Below, piece after piece: positions 43,879 through 57,315 of a DNA stretch of 64,000 nucleotides. The first letter of the stretch is position 1. Every line of letters begins with the position of its first letter. The notes beneath the pieces were generated by a model that was given only the letters and a program-made list of their open reading frames with translations, had not been told where the DNA came from and made no database searches. This DNA is from Phoronis australis. Lineage: Eukaryota > Phoronida > Phoronidae. The DNA lies in the NCBI GenBank assembly GCA_002633005.1, contig NMRA01000292.1, forward strand, positions 56,437-120,436. The letters are read 5' to 3'. The position numbers and the translations under genes are program-made.

Positions 43879-46549
43879 CAGTGGCGGATCTACGTTTTCA
43901 GTAAGGGGGGATTCCCCCGCAAAGGTCGAATCCGAGGCGCGTGGCGCCGAGCGCGGGGGGGGGGAGTCGGGAGGGGGGTTTCCCCTCTCCCGTGTAAGAC
44001 AATTTTTGTGATTTTGTAGCCAAATAGTGAAATTTCTATTAATTCTTGTAAGTTTCTGGCACTTAACATGTCTCTTGAGTTTTTCTTAAGATAATTTAAA
44101 ACCCTTGTCGATTTCATCACATCATTAACGTGGCTCATAAGTTTCGTGAAACCATATTTGTTTACATCTGGGTATGAGTCACTCCACCAGCAAAAAAATT
44201 TGTTGGAACATCTGCTTACACTCACCTTTTTAGCATACGGAAATTCGTATACGAAAAAGTGTGGTGTGTGTGGGGGGTTTAGACAACTACCAAATATTCA
44301 AGAGCATAAGGAGCACCGTCGGGGCGAAAAAAATGAATATCAGATTGATGGCGTAACAGCAGCCTAAAGTTGTTTAAGAACGAAGACCTGTACTGTAAGT
44401 CTGGAAATAAACATGTGTTCTGTCTCGTTACAAGAAAAACTGGCGAACGATGGTGCTCTCAGCTCATAGTCTATAGTGACAATAAATAATTAATTATCAC
44501 TATATTAAGCAGAATTACGTTGGCAACAATTCAAAAACGTCAAATGTATCAGGAAACAAATCATCTGAAAACAGTTGTACGGCCGTGGTGAAAAGATGTA
44601 CAGGACCAGTTCGCAAAGGGACCAGATGTACACTGAGAGTACACGAAAAGGCTGGCCTGGTCCGTCACGAGACCAAAAGTACACCTGTGTTTATTATCCC
44701 TATAAAAATAGTCGATCTGTCGCGGGACTAAACAGTACTGACTGAGATAAATAGTTTTACAAAGCACACTTTGGTAAAAAAACATCACTAGTTCGCCGAG
44801 GGACCAGAAGTACACTGCAACTCAATATCTACACAAATCAAGCTGGCCTGGTCCGTCGCGAGACCTAAAGCGTATTATGCAAAAAATTTTAATTGAAAAC
44901 TTCTCTCTAGACACTTTTTAGTGCCCTGTGGTTGCTCATACGAGTATTTTAAACATCTGGTCGTCAACTGCTGCGAGAAGTTGTTTAGGAAGGGTTTTCG
45001 CACCGTTCTGTAGTACTCACTGGAAGAAACAAGTATTGAGTACAAATTTAACTACGCACTTTCGTGAAACAGATATGAAGCAGAAAGAGCCAGGTGGAAA
45101 TACAAACCAGAATCAGTTTCTGTGCGCTCGTAGATCCTCTGCTGTACTGGGTAAATTTGGCATGACCAAAACTAATTTCTATTTCGTTTTCATTGTACAC
45201 CAGCATAAATAAGCGACATTATGTATAAACTGTGTAGAATTATAACTTATTACGTGGGTGTTTCCCCAGGAACATTAGTCCTATCCTGCTGTTGTCTGGA
45301 CTGCCGAGGCCAATCCGTACATCGGATCTAATGGTTTGCTTGTCTTGGAACCATTCCACCCAGATATCTTCAATATTTGTTCCCAACACTTGCACTTCGT
45401 CAACTGCTGTGTCAATGAGCTTGTAAGCCTCAACAATGTCAGCATCTCGTTTCGCAGCTCAAATGGCACTAAGCCCCTGAGGTTGCCAAGTCCATTCAAA
45501 AGACGCAATTAAATTTGATCCGTTCATCATGATCTACTTCAAACCTAGACGATGTATCCCAGGACATATTTGCATCTCTTGCAATTTTCGGAATAAACGT
45601 CCCTATGTCTGAACGCTTGAAACCCCAAGTACTAACATCAAATAAATGCCCATGGGCATGGGCGTTTCACCGGGTGGGCCTTTCTGCGGAAATTCCCAGT
45701 ATAGCAGACGGCAGTGGTGCTTATTGCAGGTAGAAAGACGGTAGGTGTTGAGGTCGGAACTAGGGCTCCTTAGGAGACCTATTGAACATCGCACGAGTCC
45801 CGCAAGACTTTTGCTGTGATAATACAGCCTCCCCGCAATTTCTGGTACTGTACACTGTTCGCAAATGCGGTCTCTGTGTCACTGTGAGTGACCCCTCGGT
45901 CATTCTTTGTATAGACATAAATTGTTAGAGTGCATCTTTAAGCGGACTCGCGACCAGACCACGGCTCTTACGACAATAGCAATTCTTCGGAAAACGAGTT
46001 CTTTTCAAAAATATTACATGTACATGTACACTGTATGACATTGCCCAAGACAACTTTACTATACACCAGTCAAATTCGAGTTACAAACGTGTGGAGTATA
46101 ATGGAATGACATGGCATGACAGATGAGGTAAAAACGTTGCACGTTAATTCGCCTGAATATCGGGGTTGCCCCCTGATTAAATCAAAACATATTTAAGAGT
46201 AAAGAAGCTATATAGTTACCTAAAGAAATCAGCTATAGAGCTGCTCTTTCAGCGGTGGTTACATCTAAAACGCTTGGCTACTTCAGAAGTGTCGACGGAA
46301 GCACGTTTTGCCGATGAGTCACGAAGAATCGAAATGCGTTGATTTTCTTAAAAGCAATTCACAATGCAAAAATTATATTTTCAAAGTGAACCCTCCCTCA
46401 ATTTTTTCCAAGTTAGTTACTTGGGGTTTACACATGCTGGCGGTGTCGTTTTGTTTTGCTGGATACGTTTTTGTTTTTTTTTTTCATTTTTGGGTCCTGG
46501 CCCAAGGGGGGGTTTAAACCCCCTGAACCCACCCGTAGATCCGCCACTG
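43879..46549. mobile_element. 2.7-kb hAT-like DNA transposon
   Basis: The termini CAGTGGCGGATCTACG and the exact inverse CGTAGATCCGCCACTG are flanked by the 5-bp repeat AGTGG (43874-43878 and 46550-46554). Sub-terminal G-rich and C-rich runs (GGGGGGATTCCCCC and CCCCCTGAACCC) are characteristic of this end type. The interior has spaced copies of a 'CTGGCCTGGTCCGTC-CGAGACC' motif (about 44580-44880) and a transposase relic on the minus strand. hAT is suggested by the ends and the relic; a 5-bp rather than 8-bp duplication is unusual for it. Confidence 0.75.
45281..45794 (-). pseudogene. Degenerate transposase-like relic
   Basis: Within the 2.7-kb element, minus-strand fragments in changing frames read PKIARDANMSWDTSS, then AAKRDADIVEAYKLIDTAVD and QVLGTNIEDI, with stops between. 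The pattern 'kRd-DIVeA-kLI-ta' resembles the C-terminal region of hAT/ZMYM-type transposase-derived proteins. It is too broken to be functional, and the family assignment is tentative. Confidence 0.4.
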
Positions 46550-46554
46550 AGTGG

Positions 46555-49500
46555 CTCATTTTCTCAGTATGGTAACTTAGTACTGCGATTCACATTTCTC
46601 CAGGACCACTGCTGTTGTGTGAATGACATGCTGTGGGAAGAGAAAGAAGTAACAAAGCTTGCCCATGTTACGGCTTGAAGTGGCCTTTAAAATGTCACTG
46701 AAGCTGGAAGAAATATTGAAACATGAATAACTAAGGATTTCAAGTTGGGTAAAAAACAATGCCCTTGCTTTTCAAAAATATGATGTGGTATCTGCTTTGC
46801 AATTTCACACAAAATTAATTAATTATTATTTCCAAAAATCAAAGGTGTATATAATATAAGTATTGATTTGTACAAAACTGCGTCTATATTTTTCATTCCT
46901 AGCCATAACAATTTTTTAAACGCATCACATGTCTGCAAAATATGCAAGTTATCTGAGACAAATTCAAACCTTTGTTACCTATTTTCAAGCCTTTTGATTT
47001 TGACACTTTCAGCAATTTTAAACATTGATTACAGATTCATGGGTCTGTCAAGAACACTTCTGGTCTAAGGCTGAGGGAACCGTTTCTCAGACTTTTTATT
47101 TTTCTTCTAATAGAAGATATGAAGACTTGGGTCATTTATAAAATGATGGATAATCTTTCTATTGTTTAAGAGTAATTAAAAATCCTAAAACATCATTTCT
47201 TGCATATTGTCAGTAAGAGTAGTATGTTCAAATACGACCTCACTCGGATGTTCACATCAAAAATACAATTTTTACAAAAAATCATGGCAGTCATATGAAA
47301 TTATAAAACGACTTGCTACATTTCAAGGCATGAAGTAAGACTGAAAATTCAGAAAATATAACAAGTTTCATGGGTTTACAATGGATAGCAAACAGTTTCC
47401 TGAAACTTGAAAGAACCTCATGAAGGTTAAGAATCACCTCACCATGCTCTTTCCCCCAGACATTATTAGGCCTACCTGTTATTTCCATACATTCATTTTA
47501 CAACCCCAACCCCCTATGCCAATTAACCTCCCGCTAAGGACCTGAATAAGTAAATTAACAAAACAACTTACACGCCTTTCTTTAGAAATAGCTGTCCCTT
47601 TTCAAAGGCTTTGTTCTTTGTCTCCGATGTAGAAAGTAGGCTTTGACAACAGATGGATAGCTGGTTAGCTGCAGTCAACTGCTTAAAACCAACGGACTGG
47701 ACTAAAAATAAGGCTAAAGATACAAAAGTAATATATGGAAGAGAGAACAAAACAATTAGACAAAGCGGTAAACGGGGAAAAACAAGAGACACGGAGTGAA
47801 ATGAAATTATTCATAAGTAAGATAATGAAGGAGGTCGATAAAGACACCGTAGAGTAACAACATAAAAAGCTTAAAATGTCACAGAGGTTATACATGGCCA
47901 ATTCTAAACCATAAGATAACATAAGGTATGAGATACAAATGGCTAACAGAATCTGATGCACCGATGTTGACGATATAAACAAAATAAACAGGACAAGTGA
48001 ACCGGTGAATGAAACTAAACCTAATAATACTGTACGAAATAATACAAAATGTCTAACAGACACTTAACTCCGGTCTGAGTGGAACATTGACGTAAACTGC
48101 GAAGTTAACTGAACCGCTCATACTGGCTTCGATATTTAACGGACATCGAAGTAATCGCAAGGTAGCGCTACACGTAGTATTTTGTTGTATAATGTTGTCA
48201 GAGGAACTGTAAGCTCTCTTGCTATTATCTTGATCATTTTATTGGTTTGGTACCGTCGTTTTTTTTTTTTCGTCGATGTTTTCTATATGTCACAAAGGTG
48301 TTCTAATGTTCTGTTTGGTAATTCGGGAAAGTTTGTTGTTGGTGCTATGTGACTCTTGGCGGAGTTTTGGATTCCTTTGAGTGGATGGTGGGGTATGATG
48401 ATTGTTTTACCTGTCTTCGAATTTTGTATATTCGCTAGAATTTTTGGAGGGCATTGTTGATATTGGAGATTAAATTTTCATCTTATAGTCTTGTTTTGTC
48501 TCTTTAATTAGTTCTCTAACAGCGGACGTTCATTTCCAAGTTTCTACGGTACTGTCACTCAGATCCATCAGATTCGTAACTAACATTAGCTGTGCTCTTT
48601 TCATTACCAACACGTATGTCGAAGATCCATGGACGAACTTGGAGGCCGCAAATTTGTCATTAGCTGGCCAGTGTTCGAACTTCAGCAAATAATTGTGCTG
48701 GCCCGCCGGACCGGTTAGTCTAAAAATTTACTGGCCCTGGTACACCGGACCAGCGGCCCGGATGTTGTAGCTGGCGCTATAATTAGCAATGCGCACCAGT
48801 CCAGAATTCAACACTGGTGTGCTTTCCTGAATAAAGAATCATCAGGTGAATTTTACGGAGAACCACCAGGCATCTTGACAGATATTACAGTAGACGTGAA
48901 GAAAATCACAAAATTTACACAAGGGAAGCCCTCAGTAGTCAGGTCTGTCAAACGCAACCATGCTCTCTTCAGTATGATCGCACACGACAAATTTCCAAAA
49001 GATTTCCTAAATAATTAATACATGGTAAAGACAAAAAACTAAAATTGGTGCAATAAATCGGTCTGAAAATTTTATGCCATATGATGCTTTCTTCAGTATG
49101 AACACATGTGTCTACATTCAGATGATTCCAGATTAAGGGTTTTGTCGAATAGGGACTCGGGCACCAAAAGATACGGAAATAACCTAAAACCGGGCAGGTG
49201 CCGTCGTATTCTTCATAGAAAGTTATTTCGCAAATTCCCTGAAGAAGTTAACTGCAACTGTTAACTGCGGTCCATATCGTTTAGTTTGTAGTAGCCTCAA
49301 AATGGCTGGCCGGGAGTTGGCGTCCCATGTCACAGACACAGTGACGCCAGTGACAGAGACATTGCTCATAGAAGTGGTGAGCAAAACATTTGAGAAACAC
49401 TGAAAGAAGAATTTGTGAAATAGCATGTGAGTGACGATTTAATTACACAAAAAGCAATAAATGGTTGATAAGGCCAAGCAGCATATTATTGGTTCCTATT

Positions 49501-50670
49501 GGAAGTTAATGCGGGGTGCGGTATTTTTTAGTTGCCTACTTTTTCATCAAAAAAATGAAATGAGTGAAAATGATATCCGTTTTTCCTTTATTTTTCTACT
49601 CCACGCAAACCAGTGGACAGTGAGTGGTGGGACTCTTGTACGTGCGGGGCAGTTCATCGCTTCTGCCGGTAGAGGCGCGACTCATTTCACGGCGCTATGA
49701 TTTGTGCGCTGGCATCACTATCATTACTACTACTATGATCTAAGCTCCTTTTGTGTGAAGCAAGGCAATTACTGGCTGAAATAATATCGTATATTGTAAC
49801 TAGTGATTTTTCAAACTGTATGGCTTCTGAAGTTGAATTTCTCGTTAAAACTTCGGTTAAGTCCACCAAAGAAATGCAATAAAAATTAACCAAAAGGCGA
49901 TGTAGATGGATTCGGTTTGTTGACCAGTAGGCCTAGGAAATTGGGACACGATACGAGACAAATGACAGTGTGAGGACTAGGTTAATATCTGAATTTGTAA
50001 ACCTCTCTCGTCTTAGTTGAACCCTCCCCCGTACTATTGGTGATAGCAGGGATGCGTACTGCTGCCGCTGTGGTGCATTTTGTTTTCTCGCAGACCTATA
50101 AATTTGAATCGCCTTTTCACCATTTTTATTTAACCGTAAATTTGATGTGCCAGTTCAGAAATGGTTGTCAAAATGAGGCGGGAGACTCAAAATTTTTTAT
50201 TGATATAGGTTTTTGAACTCGGATAATACTTTGCACGGTATGAATACTGAGTGATTTTAAATGGTCGGCGAATTCAGCGAGAATTAGGTTCATTTTTTTG
50301 CAAATGAGCTATAAATGGGGTACAATTCTAAATTTTGGTATTAACGTGGTCGCACGTAGGATCGCAATTTTTCATATAAATCGCCTCAGGTTTGCCAACT
50401 TACCCTAAAACATGATTGCCTCCCCTGGCGTTAAAACTAAACGAGAGATTAGAGCTTTGTAATGTCTGAAACTAGTTGATGTTGACAAATAATCGGCATT
50501 AGTGCACACGAACTAAGACCAAGACTGGCCGGAACTCCTATGCTGTCCTTTGAAGTACTGCGTATACTTTCACTGTTCACCAGAAATAAGTCTAGCGTAA
50601 ATATGACAGTTTGAAAAAATATCTTACATGCTGAAGTTCTCTGATACGCACAATAGAGGTCAGCACCGAC
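46555..50670. other. Interval upstream of the Ig/FN3 receptor gene
   Basis: AT-rich. It contains one strongly hydrophobic minus-strand open frame (47683-48063) and short repeats shared with 34860-34960 (ACAGACACGGTGACG-like words near 49335). No recognised gene. Confidence 0.5.
47683..48063 (-). CDS. Possible multi-membrane-span exon, unidentified
   Basis: A 126-codon open frame, almost entirely hydrophobic with three to four candidate membrane helices (LVSFTGSLVLFILFI, ILLAICISYLMLSYG, LSSIYYFCIFSLIF). The + strand here is purine-rich, so the minus strand is T-rich, and T-rich DNA gives hydrophobic codons by chance. The frame opens with GTG rather than ATG. A shifted frame (47792-47568) continues with TAANQLSICCQSLLSTSETK before a stop. 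It may be part of a receptor gene or a chance frame. Confidence 0.2.
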   Translation of the reverse strand: MSVRHFVLFRTVLLGLVSFTGSLVLFILFISSTSVHQILLAICISYLMLSYGLELAMYNLCDILSFLCCYSTVSLSTSFIILLMNNFISLRVSCFSPFTALSNCFVLSSIYYFCIFSLIFSPVRWF

Positions 50671-53600
50671 ATGTCCACCATTTTGTCGGCTGCTACTCAT
50701 CCAGTCAAGGTCTTTGCACTTTCTACGAAATTTATTATACTATCTTCCTGTGCAATGGTATGCACATTCATGACTATATGCAAACTAATCGCAGTGATAA
50801 CTTTTTCATGTTCACCTATGGCCCATACTGACGAAAATACGGCACGTTTGGCATCAAATTACGTGGAAAGCGGTGTTATTCTCGGTGTTGTGAAGCCCGG
50901 AGATTTCGGATTATTTCATCTCTCACTGCGCTTTCTTGGACATCACCCCAACAGCACAGTGGGAAGCTATCCAAAAGTTTTTACTGGCATCAATTCGTCA
51001 CTGATTTTCACCTGCAATTCTTCTGATTCATTTGATGCGACGACATTTTGGATGTTTAATGGTCTCACAAGTGGAAATCGGTCAACAGTTCGGATACCAT
51101 TCTGTAGTGGGAGCGGCTTCGTGACAAAAAGAATGAATCGAAACAAAGAGTGGTAAGATTGGAGGGTTCTCTATCTTTCATGTGCGACGTAGCACTGAAA
51201 AAAGTGGGGGACTATATAGCCCCCCCCCCCCCNACCTACTTGTTTATGGTCCATAGCGTTTGCGCGCGAAACCTACTTCTTTTTGTAATGCTTATTACAC
51301 TTTTTATATTTTGTGCAATCAGTTCGTAACAAATTTGTTGTATTTAAAATACTTTTCAATTGCCCAAAAGACCAAATCCGTTTTTTGTGTTGGCATTAAT
51401 GACGCGATTGTTTTGGAAATCGTCCTAAGTTAAGGTTTGACAAAGAGAGAATTATGAGTTTCTGAATGATTCACTAAGGCTTCGATTAAAATTCACATCT
51501 TACCGGCAGCTTCTGTTTTTTCATCGTCACTCAGATTCCATTTTCTTAAAAAAATGAAGTAATTTTCTTTTGCACAGTGGAGCAGACGACGGAAACGGAG
51601 TCGTAGTCCGCAGCGTCACTACCGGTCGCCTGGGATATCGCGGGAGAGCCTATACTTAGCCATGGTTCCGTTACGATTGAGCCGTGTTCCGAATTTGACA
51701 CTTGAAATTGGATCTGAGCCCCCCCCCCCCNTTCCCTACTTTATTGCTGTTTTATTTTTTGCGGCAACCGGGGGGGCCCTGCCCCCCCTAAATCCGCCTA
51801 TGAAATACTGTATAGACCTGCCGCCCATGCGCCTATTTTCGGAGCCACATGTGAGAGTCTAACAAAAAAGGCGAGAAACAGGACAGCAGGACCATTTATG
51901 TCGATGCTGGCATATGGTCGTATAGTAGGCCTACAGGACCGGTTTCCCAAAATCCGTTCGGAGTTACAGTATTTGGGGCCCTAGAAAGGTTAAAAAACCC
52001 GGCGTATACCAAACATGCGTCCTGGAGCCTACTATCAGAAACTCTCGGTACCCGGCCAGACGTACAAGTAAATCGACAGATTTGGTACCGAAAAATAATA
52101 GCCAAGGAATTTAAAAAGACTGGAAGATCTGTCTCACCCGAACTCAATGTGTTCTTAAAACAATACAAAAATAAAGTATTATAGTTTCATCGCTTGCATG
52201 GCTGTTGCCTTTTGGTTTGACCTAACAGTTCAAAAGGTAATAATCAAGTAAACTACCTGAAAGTGCTGATAACTGTTATAACGTGAGATTCGAATTCTAG
52301 GTGTATGGAAGGGATAACAGACAACAATACTCGTGTAATTTCTAGTAACGTCCAGCGCTCTCAGGAAGGAATTCTGAAATGCGTGCTGGCTACTGCTGAT
52401 AAAAGTCAAGTGCTGGCGGAAGCTCGTGTGGACGTAAATGTTATAGGTAAAACGTGTTTTGTTATTTATAATCAGTGGCAAAAACTCAGTGACTAAGGGG
52501 CATAACTTTAGTTAGCTAGGTAGCAAACATGATTTTCTGAGATTTAAAGATGCATTTTGCCCTGTTTAGCTAACTAAAAACGAAAATTGAATCAGGACTT
52601 TTAGTTTCATGGTTTGCCCCATACTGTGATATTATTCTGTTTCCGTACCAACAAGAACATCGAAGCCATTAGCGACTCAAGAAAACGCTTGAAGCTTATT
52701 GGAGTTGACCGGCAACAATAAAATTGCGCATGTCGCATGTACGCCTTGCCTGTGACTGGAGTTGACAACGGAAACAGGTCTGCAGTCATATCCCATTAAG
52801 GAATATTTGAGACCATTTTCGATTTTTGTTTTTAACAGTGCGAAATGTTGTTATAAATTTAGAATTAGAAAAGAATTTTGGCCGCCATAGATCGTTTTTT
52901 CAGCTATTGCTCTATATATTTTTTTCTTGATAATAGACAAGGCCTATAACCACAATGCGTTTTAAAAAATCTTTTTGCTATATACCGCCAGGTCCAAACC
53001 GGGCTAAACAGTTTATGAAACAATTATTTCACTATAGGTTCATTTATTCTTATTTTATCATTTGGAATCAAAAAAAATATATCTGGAGAATCAAGAAAAT
53101 TAAGTTATCGGATATTTTACATTTACTGTAACTCGCGTAAAAAACATAGTTTAGATCCAACAACTGACTGATTTTAATTCTGTAAATACAAACCAATAAT
53201 ATTTTTTGGCAGATTACCACAAACAGTAGTGTCCTTGCTGGTAATTCATTGCGAATTCGTTTTAACTGAACTGCTGGTAAGTGAACATGACGCAAAATTA
53301 ACGATTGCGAGGGATTTCATTGATTTTGCACTAGTCTCACTTTACAAAATGAAACACACATTTCAGCTCAGCGTATTCTCTGAATAAAACTTTGCTCCTG
53401 ATGATTATGTGATGTTCAATTCGTAGATAAATGACATCAAGGCAAAAATATTACGTATGTTTGACATATGTATCGATAGACTGTAGGGCTCTACTAATTC
53501 TTACATGTTGCACAGATCCCATTGAAATAATCAACACCATGCCAAAGACTATACTTGTTCCCGTCGGAGGAGTCATCAACGTATCCTGTGGCATGACCAC

Positions 53601-56600
53601 GTGCCCATTCACTACATTCACCTGGTCAAGGTCCTTCCACAAGTGCGTATACTGTCTGCTATTACTTAGCAACATTCCTTATTGTCTTCATGGGGGTGAA
53701 GAAGGACAGACCAGTGTCCCATTAACGCGGATCTGGGTGGCGCAACAGTCCGGCCCATCGGTTTTTGACCTTATGTAGTGTTACAATCCTTTGTCAGACA
53801 CCACATTTGACTTTAATTCTGGATCCAAGCCTGTATCACTGTCAACGTTCTAAGAAGCCCCAGCTGTTCACGGCAGGGCTATTGATATTTTATTTTACAT
53901 TCATTATGCTTTGAGGAATTTCGTTTCTAATCCTGTCTTACTGTTGTGTATATTTGAATTTTTGTTTCTCATACTTACACTTCGGAAACGTGATCCCATC
54001 CCAACTGATAGACTTCGCTTCAGTTTCATGAAAACTTTTATTCACACGCGAAATTAAAACGGGATCACCATCGCGTATAGCACCCACCTATACTGACTGA
54101 TTTTGGAATTATTTTCAGTCTGAACTCTGTGGACTGGCAAGTGATAGGAATACTGTTCAACTATCTCGAAGACGGAGCTAGTTGGCGTAACCAAGGGTGG
54201 TATCGATGTGTAGGAACCAATCCCATTGGATCACTGGCGCAAACGACGCGTGTATTGGTCCTGGGTAAGTATCGGTCAGAATTATGACACTGGTAGGCCT
54301 AATATAATATTATTTACCTACAGAATATTAATGTGGACACTAGAGTGTTCGACGTTGCATGGAAAATTATTATATTTTATTTTCCAGCAACGATGTTCGT
54401 TTTCCTTTTGGAGTGTCACTGTTTTAGACTTGTTACTGGATATGCAGACGTTTTGTTTCTGTAATTAGTGCACCTAGTGTTGTTTTGTTGCTGTTGTTAG
54501 TGTAGCTAGTGCTGTTTTGTTTCTGTTGTTAGTGCACCTAGTGTTGTATTGTTTCTGTCGTTAGTGCACCTAGTGTTGTTTTGTTTCTGTCGTTAGTGCA
54601 CCTAGTGTTGTTTTGTTTATGTCATTAGTGCATGCACCTAGTGTTGTTTTTCTTGTCCTTCTTTGCTGATACTAAATGTTTCAGCAGTCACTCATTCCAT
54701 AACCCGTGTCGTCATTTCTTAGACATGATATGAAACTTCATTGTAAACACATTGTTTAAAATACATATAAATACGCCGTAGAAACAGTTGATGAATTAAA
54801 ACTATGCTAAACTGAAAATGTAAAATGGGAACAAGTCTAACTATATAAACCATATAACTACGCATTGCATTTAAATAATGTATTATAGTTGCACCAAAAA
54901 GCCCGGTATGAACATATCTGGTGCGAAGGGAAGTCGAATTAGCCTTCTGGTCACAATCATAACTCTCCCGGGCAATGAGAATCACGGCCGCAGCTTTTGC
55001 GCTTGGTTTTGTACATGGCGCTAACGTATTTCAGGACCTCCCGACTCTGTTCATATGGGTCACATAAAATCACTGAGGAGAGCAGAGGTTCATATTCACT
55101 GGTATCAGCCCCAGGAAAACAATGGAAAGGTGTTGAGTTACACATTACAACTCTACTTTGTGCACACACACTCGTTTGAAATGATGGAAAATATAACATT
55201 GAATGCAGCTAAGGTAAGATAAATGGTATATATTTGGTTGTTGATTCTACTTCTGTGGACTGAGGTAAATGAATAAACACTTATCACGCTAATAATGAGC
55301 ATTTTCATATTTCCGCGCGCCGGTGTTTGAATACATACAGTGTATCATGAGGACTTCGGAATTTGATGTGAGCAAAATAATAAAAACTGATAAAAGTAAA
55401 ATGAACGTACCCCAAGCGAATTGTTGGTGTGAGAGCCCCAACTGAGTTGGAATCGTGGTCCGTTGAATAGTGCAAGAATTTTGGATACGTTGTACTTTTC
55501 ACACCCGACGTGTACGTTTATCTGGTGGGGCGCATTTTACTCTTCCTGCAGTGACATTAAGACATTCAGAAATCTGCCAATATTCGTACTCCCCTCTCTT
55601 AATTTAGAGGATGTATACTTTCGGAAACTTAAACAGTACTGGCACATACCAAGTGCGCATGTATGCTACAAACAAGTTCGGGGACGGGCCAGTCGCCTTC
55701 CAGTACTTCACGGGCTACACCACTTCAACATACGGAGCCGACAGCAACGAATCGTTCGCACTCAAGTCAAATCAGAGTAAGCTTAAAAATTTTGGAGTGG
55801 TACTCATGTAACAATGGCACTGTAATCACTTAAGCTTTATATGTTTAGTGTTCATATTATTGTACAACGCTCGGGGTTACCTTCGGACCGCTACATAGCA
55901 CTTATGTCTGTTCATGCATTGTCCACTGATTCCTCCATTTGGTCTTGATCCTGAATCCACGCCCTGATTTTTGTATGATTAGCGGGAGGCTTTTATAAAA
56001 CGATGAGGGATCCAACTTGTTGGTATTTTGAACTGTGGTAAACGCCATACGCCATCGCATGCAACTACGTGCAGTACACAACAGCTTTGCGAATGAGTAT
56101 TTGACATAGGCCTAATTCCACGTGATGCAAAATATTCGAATATTTTTACGGCTGAAAATACAAAGTTTTTCACACTGTCGTCTAATAGCACCAAATTTTC
56201 GTCCCAACGGGAGCGGCATAATTTTACACCACATGACGACTTTGTGCTGCTCGTCAATATATCCCTGTATGTTTCAGGCCATGTCAACACTAGTACCAAA
56301 GTGTTGCACACACTTTCCCAGATTCCTCCCGTAGTTTTTGTGGTGGGCGCCTCTGTGGTCGCGGCACTGATAGTGATACCGATGGTGACATGGTACTGCC
56401 TGACAAGGAATCGATATGTGCCCGGGCAGCCAGCTGAAGCGGTCACGTCTTTCAGAGGTAGGCCTAATCATTCTTTCGTCATACATTTTAACGTTCACAA
56501 TTTACAATGTCTATAACTACTTATGCATCCATTGTTAACATATGTAATGTGTGGGCAGAAAAGAAAAGAGACATGAAATGTATAAAACATCATAGAGTTG

Positions 56601-56921
56601 GCATCAATGCAGTAACATAACTGCTACGTTTCCCTCGCATGCTTCTACTAGTAAGTCTCCCTTATTTTACAGCACGGTTGTTTTATTTTTGCTGCATTAC
56701 CTCTTCATGAATATGGTGAGATGCAGGTAAAATATCTTACACAACACATTTAATACATTCCAGAGAGAGTCTGGCGACTAGTCAGTGGAGAACAGAACCA
56801 TTTAAATTTCGCAAATCCACTGTACGAGCTAAGAGCCGATGACTCGATGGTTGAAGTGAACGACGCCAGCACCAACACAGAGGAAGGCATGTACCCACTC
56901 ACAGAGACGACACAGTTGTAG
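50671..56921 (+). CDS. Type I membrane receptor: 2 Ig + 1 FN3 + TM + NPLY tail
   Basis: Eight exons join in phase: 50671-51152, 52301-52446, 53516-53642, 54119-54264, 55035-55213, 55608-55776, 56278-56457 and 56764-56921, giving 1587 nt or 528 residues. Exon 1 has a hydrophobic N-terminal stretch, a likely signal peptide, though the exact ATG is uncertain; the second Met (MVCTFMTICKLIAVITF) is a good alternative. Ig1 spans exons 1-2 (LIFTCNSS...ILKCVLATAD). Ig2 spans exons 3-4 (INVSCGM, FTWSR, WYRCVGTNP). FN3 spans exons 5-6 (GPPDSV, IHWYQP, TYQVRMYATNKFGDGP). Exon 7 carries the TM helix (about residues 434-457). The short tail has ANPLYEL, an NPxY-type endocytosis/PTB motif. Several N-glycosylation sequons are present. 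It is a cell-adhesion or recognition receptor of no family I can name. Confidence 0.85.
51233..51731. other. Two single-N joins in poly-C runs inside receptor intron 1
   Basis: Lone Ns at 51233 and 51731 each follow a long C run. The sequence around 51720-51800 (GGATCTGAGCC, a G/C-rich block, then CTAAATCCGCCTATG) resembles the CCGCC-type end of the DNA transposon at 43879. Assembly failure in homopolymers is likely. Confidence 0.6.
54463..54652 (+). repeat. 32-bp minisatellite in the receptor intron
   Basis: About six units of GTTAGTGCACCTAGTGTTGT followed by TTTGTTTCTGTC, with minor variants. It lies between exons 4 and 5 of the Ig/FN3 gene. Confidence 0.85.
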
Positions 56922-56959
56922 TCGAGGACAATCACTTATTCATGGTCCTTCGTGCGGAA

Positions 56960-57315
56960 NNNNNNNNNNNNNNNNNNNNNNNNNNNNNNNNNNNNNNNNN
57001 NNNNNNNNNNNNNNNNNNNNNNNNNNNNNNNNNNNNNNNNNNNNNNNNNNNNNNNNNNNNNNNNNNNNNNNNNNNNNNNNNNNNNNNNNNNNNNNNNNNN
57101 NNNNNNNNNNNNNNNNNNNNNNNNNNNNNNNNNNNNNNNNNNNNNNNNNNNNNNNNNNNNNNNNNNNNNNNNNNNNNNNNNNNNNNNNNNNNNNNNNNNN
57201 NNNNNNNNNNNNNNNNNNNNNNNNNNNNNNNNNNNNNNNNNNNNNNNNNNNNNNNNNNNNNNNNNNNNNNNNNNNNNNNNNNNNNNNNNNNNNNNNNNNN
57301 NNNNNNNNNNNNNNN
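56960..57315. other. Assembly gap (356 Ns)
   Basis: A run of N, flanked on both sides by the same 418-bp sequence, so the gap is probably not a real missing interval. Confidence 0.95.
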
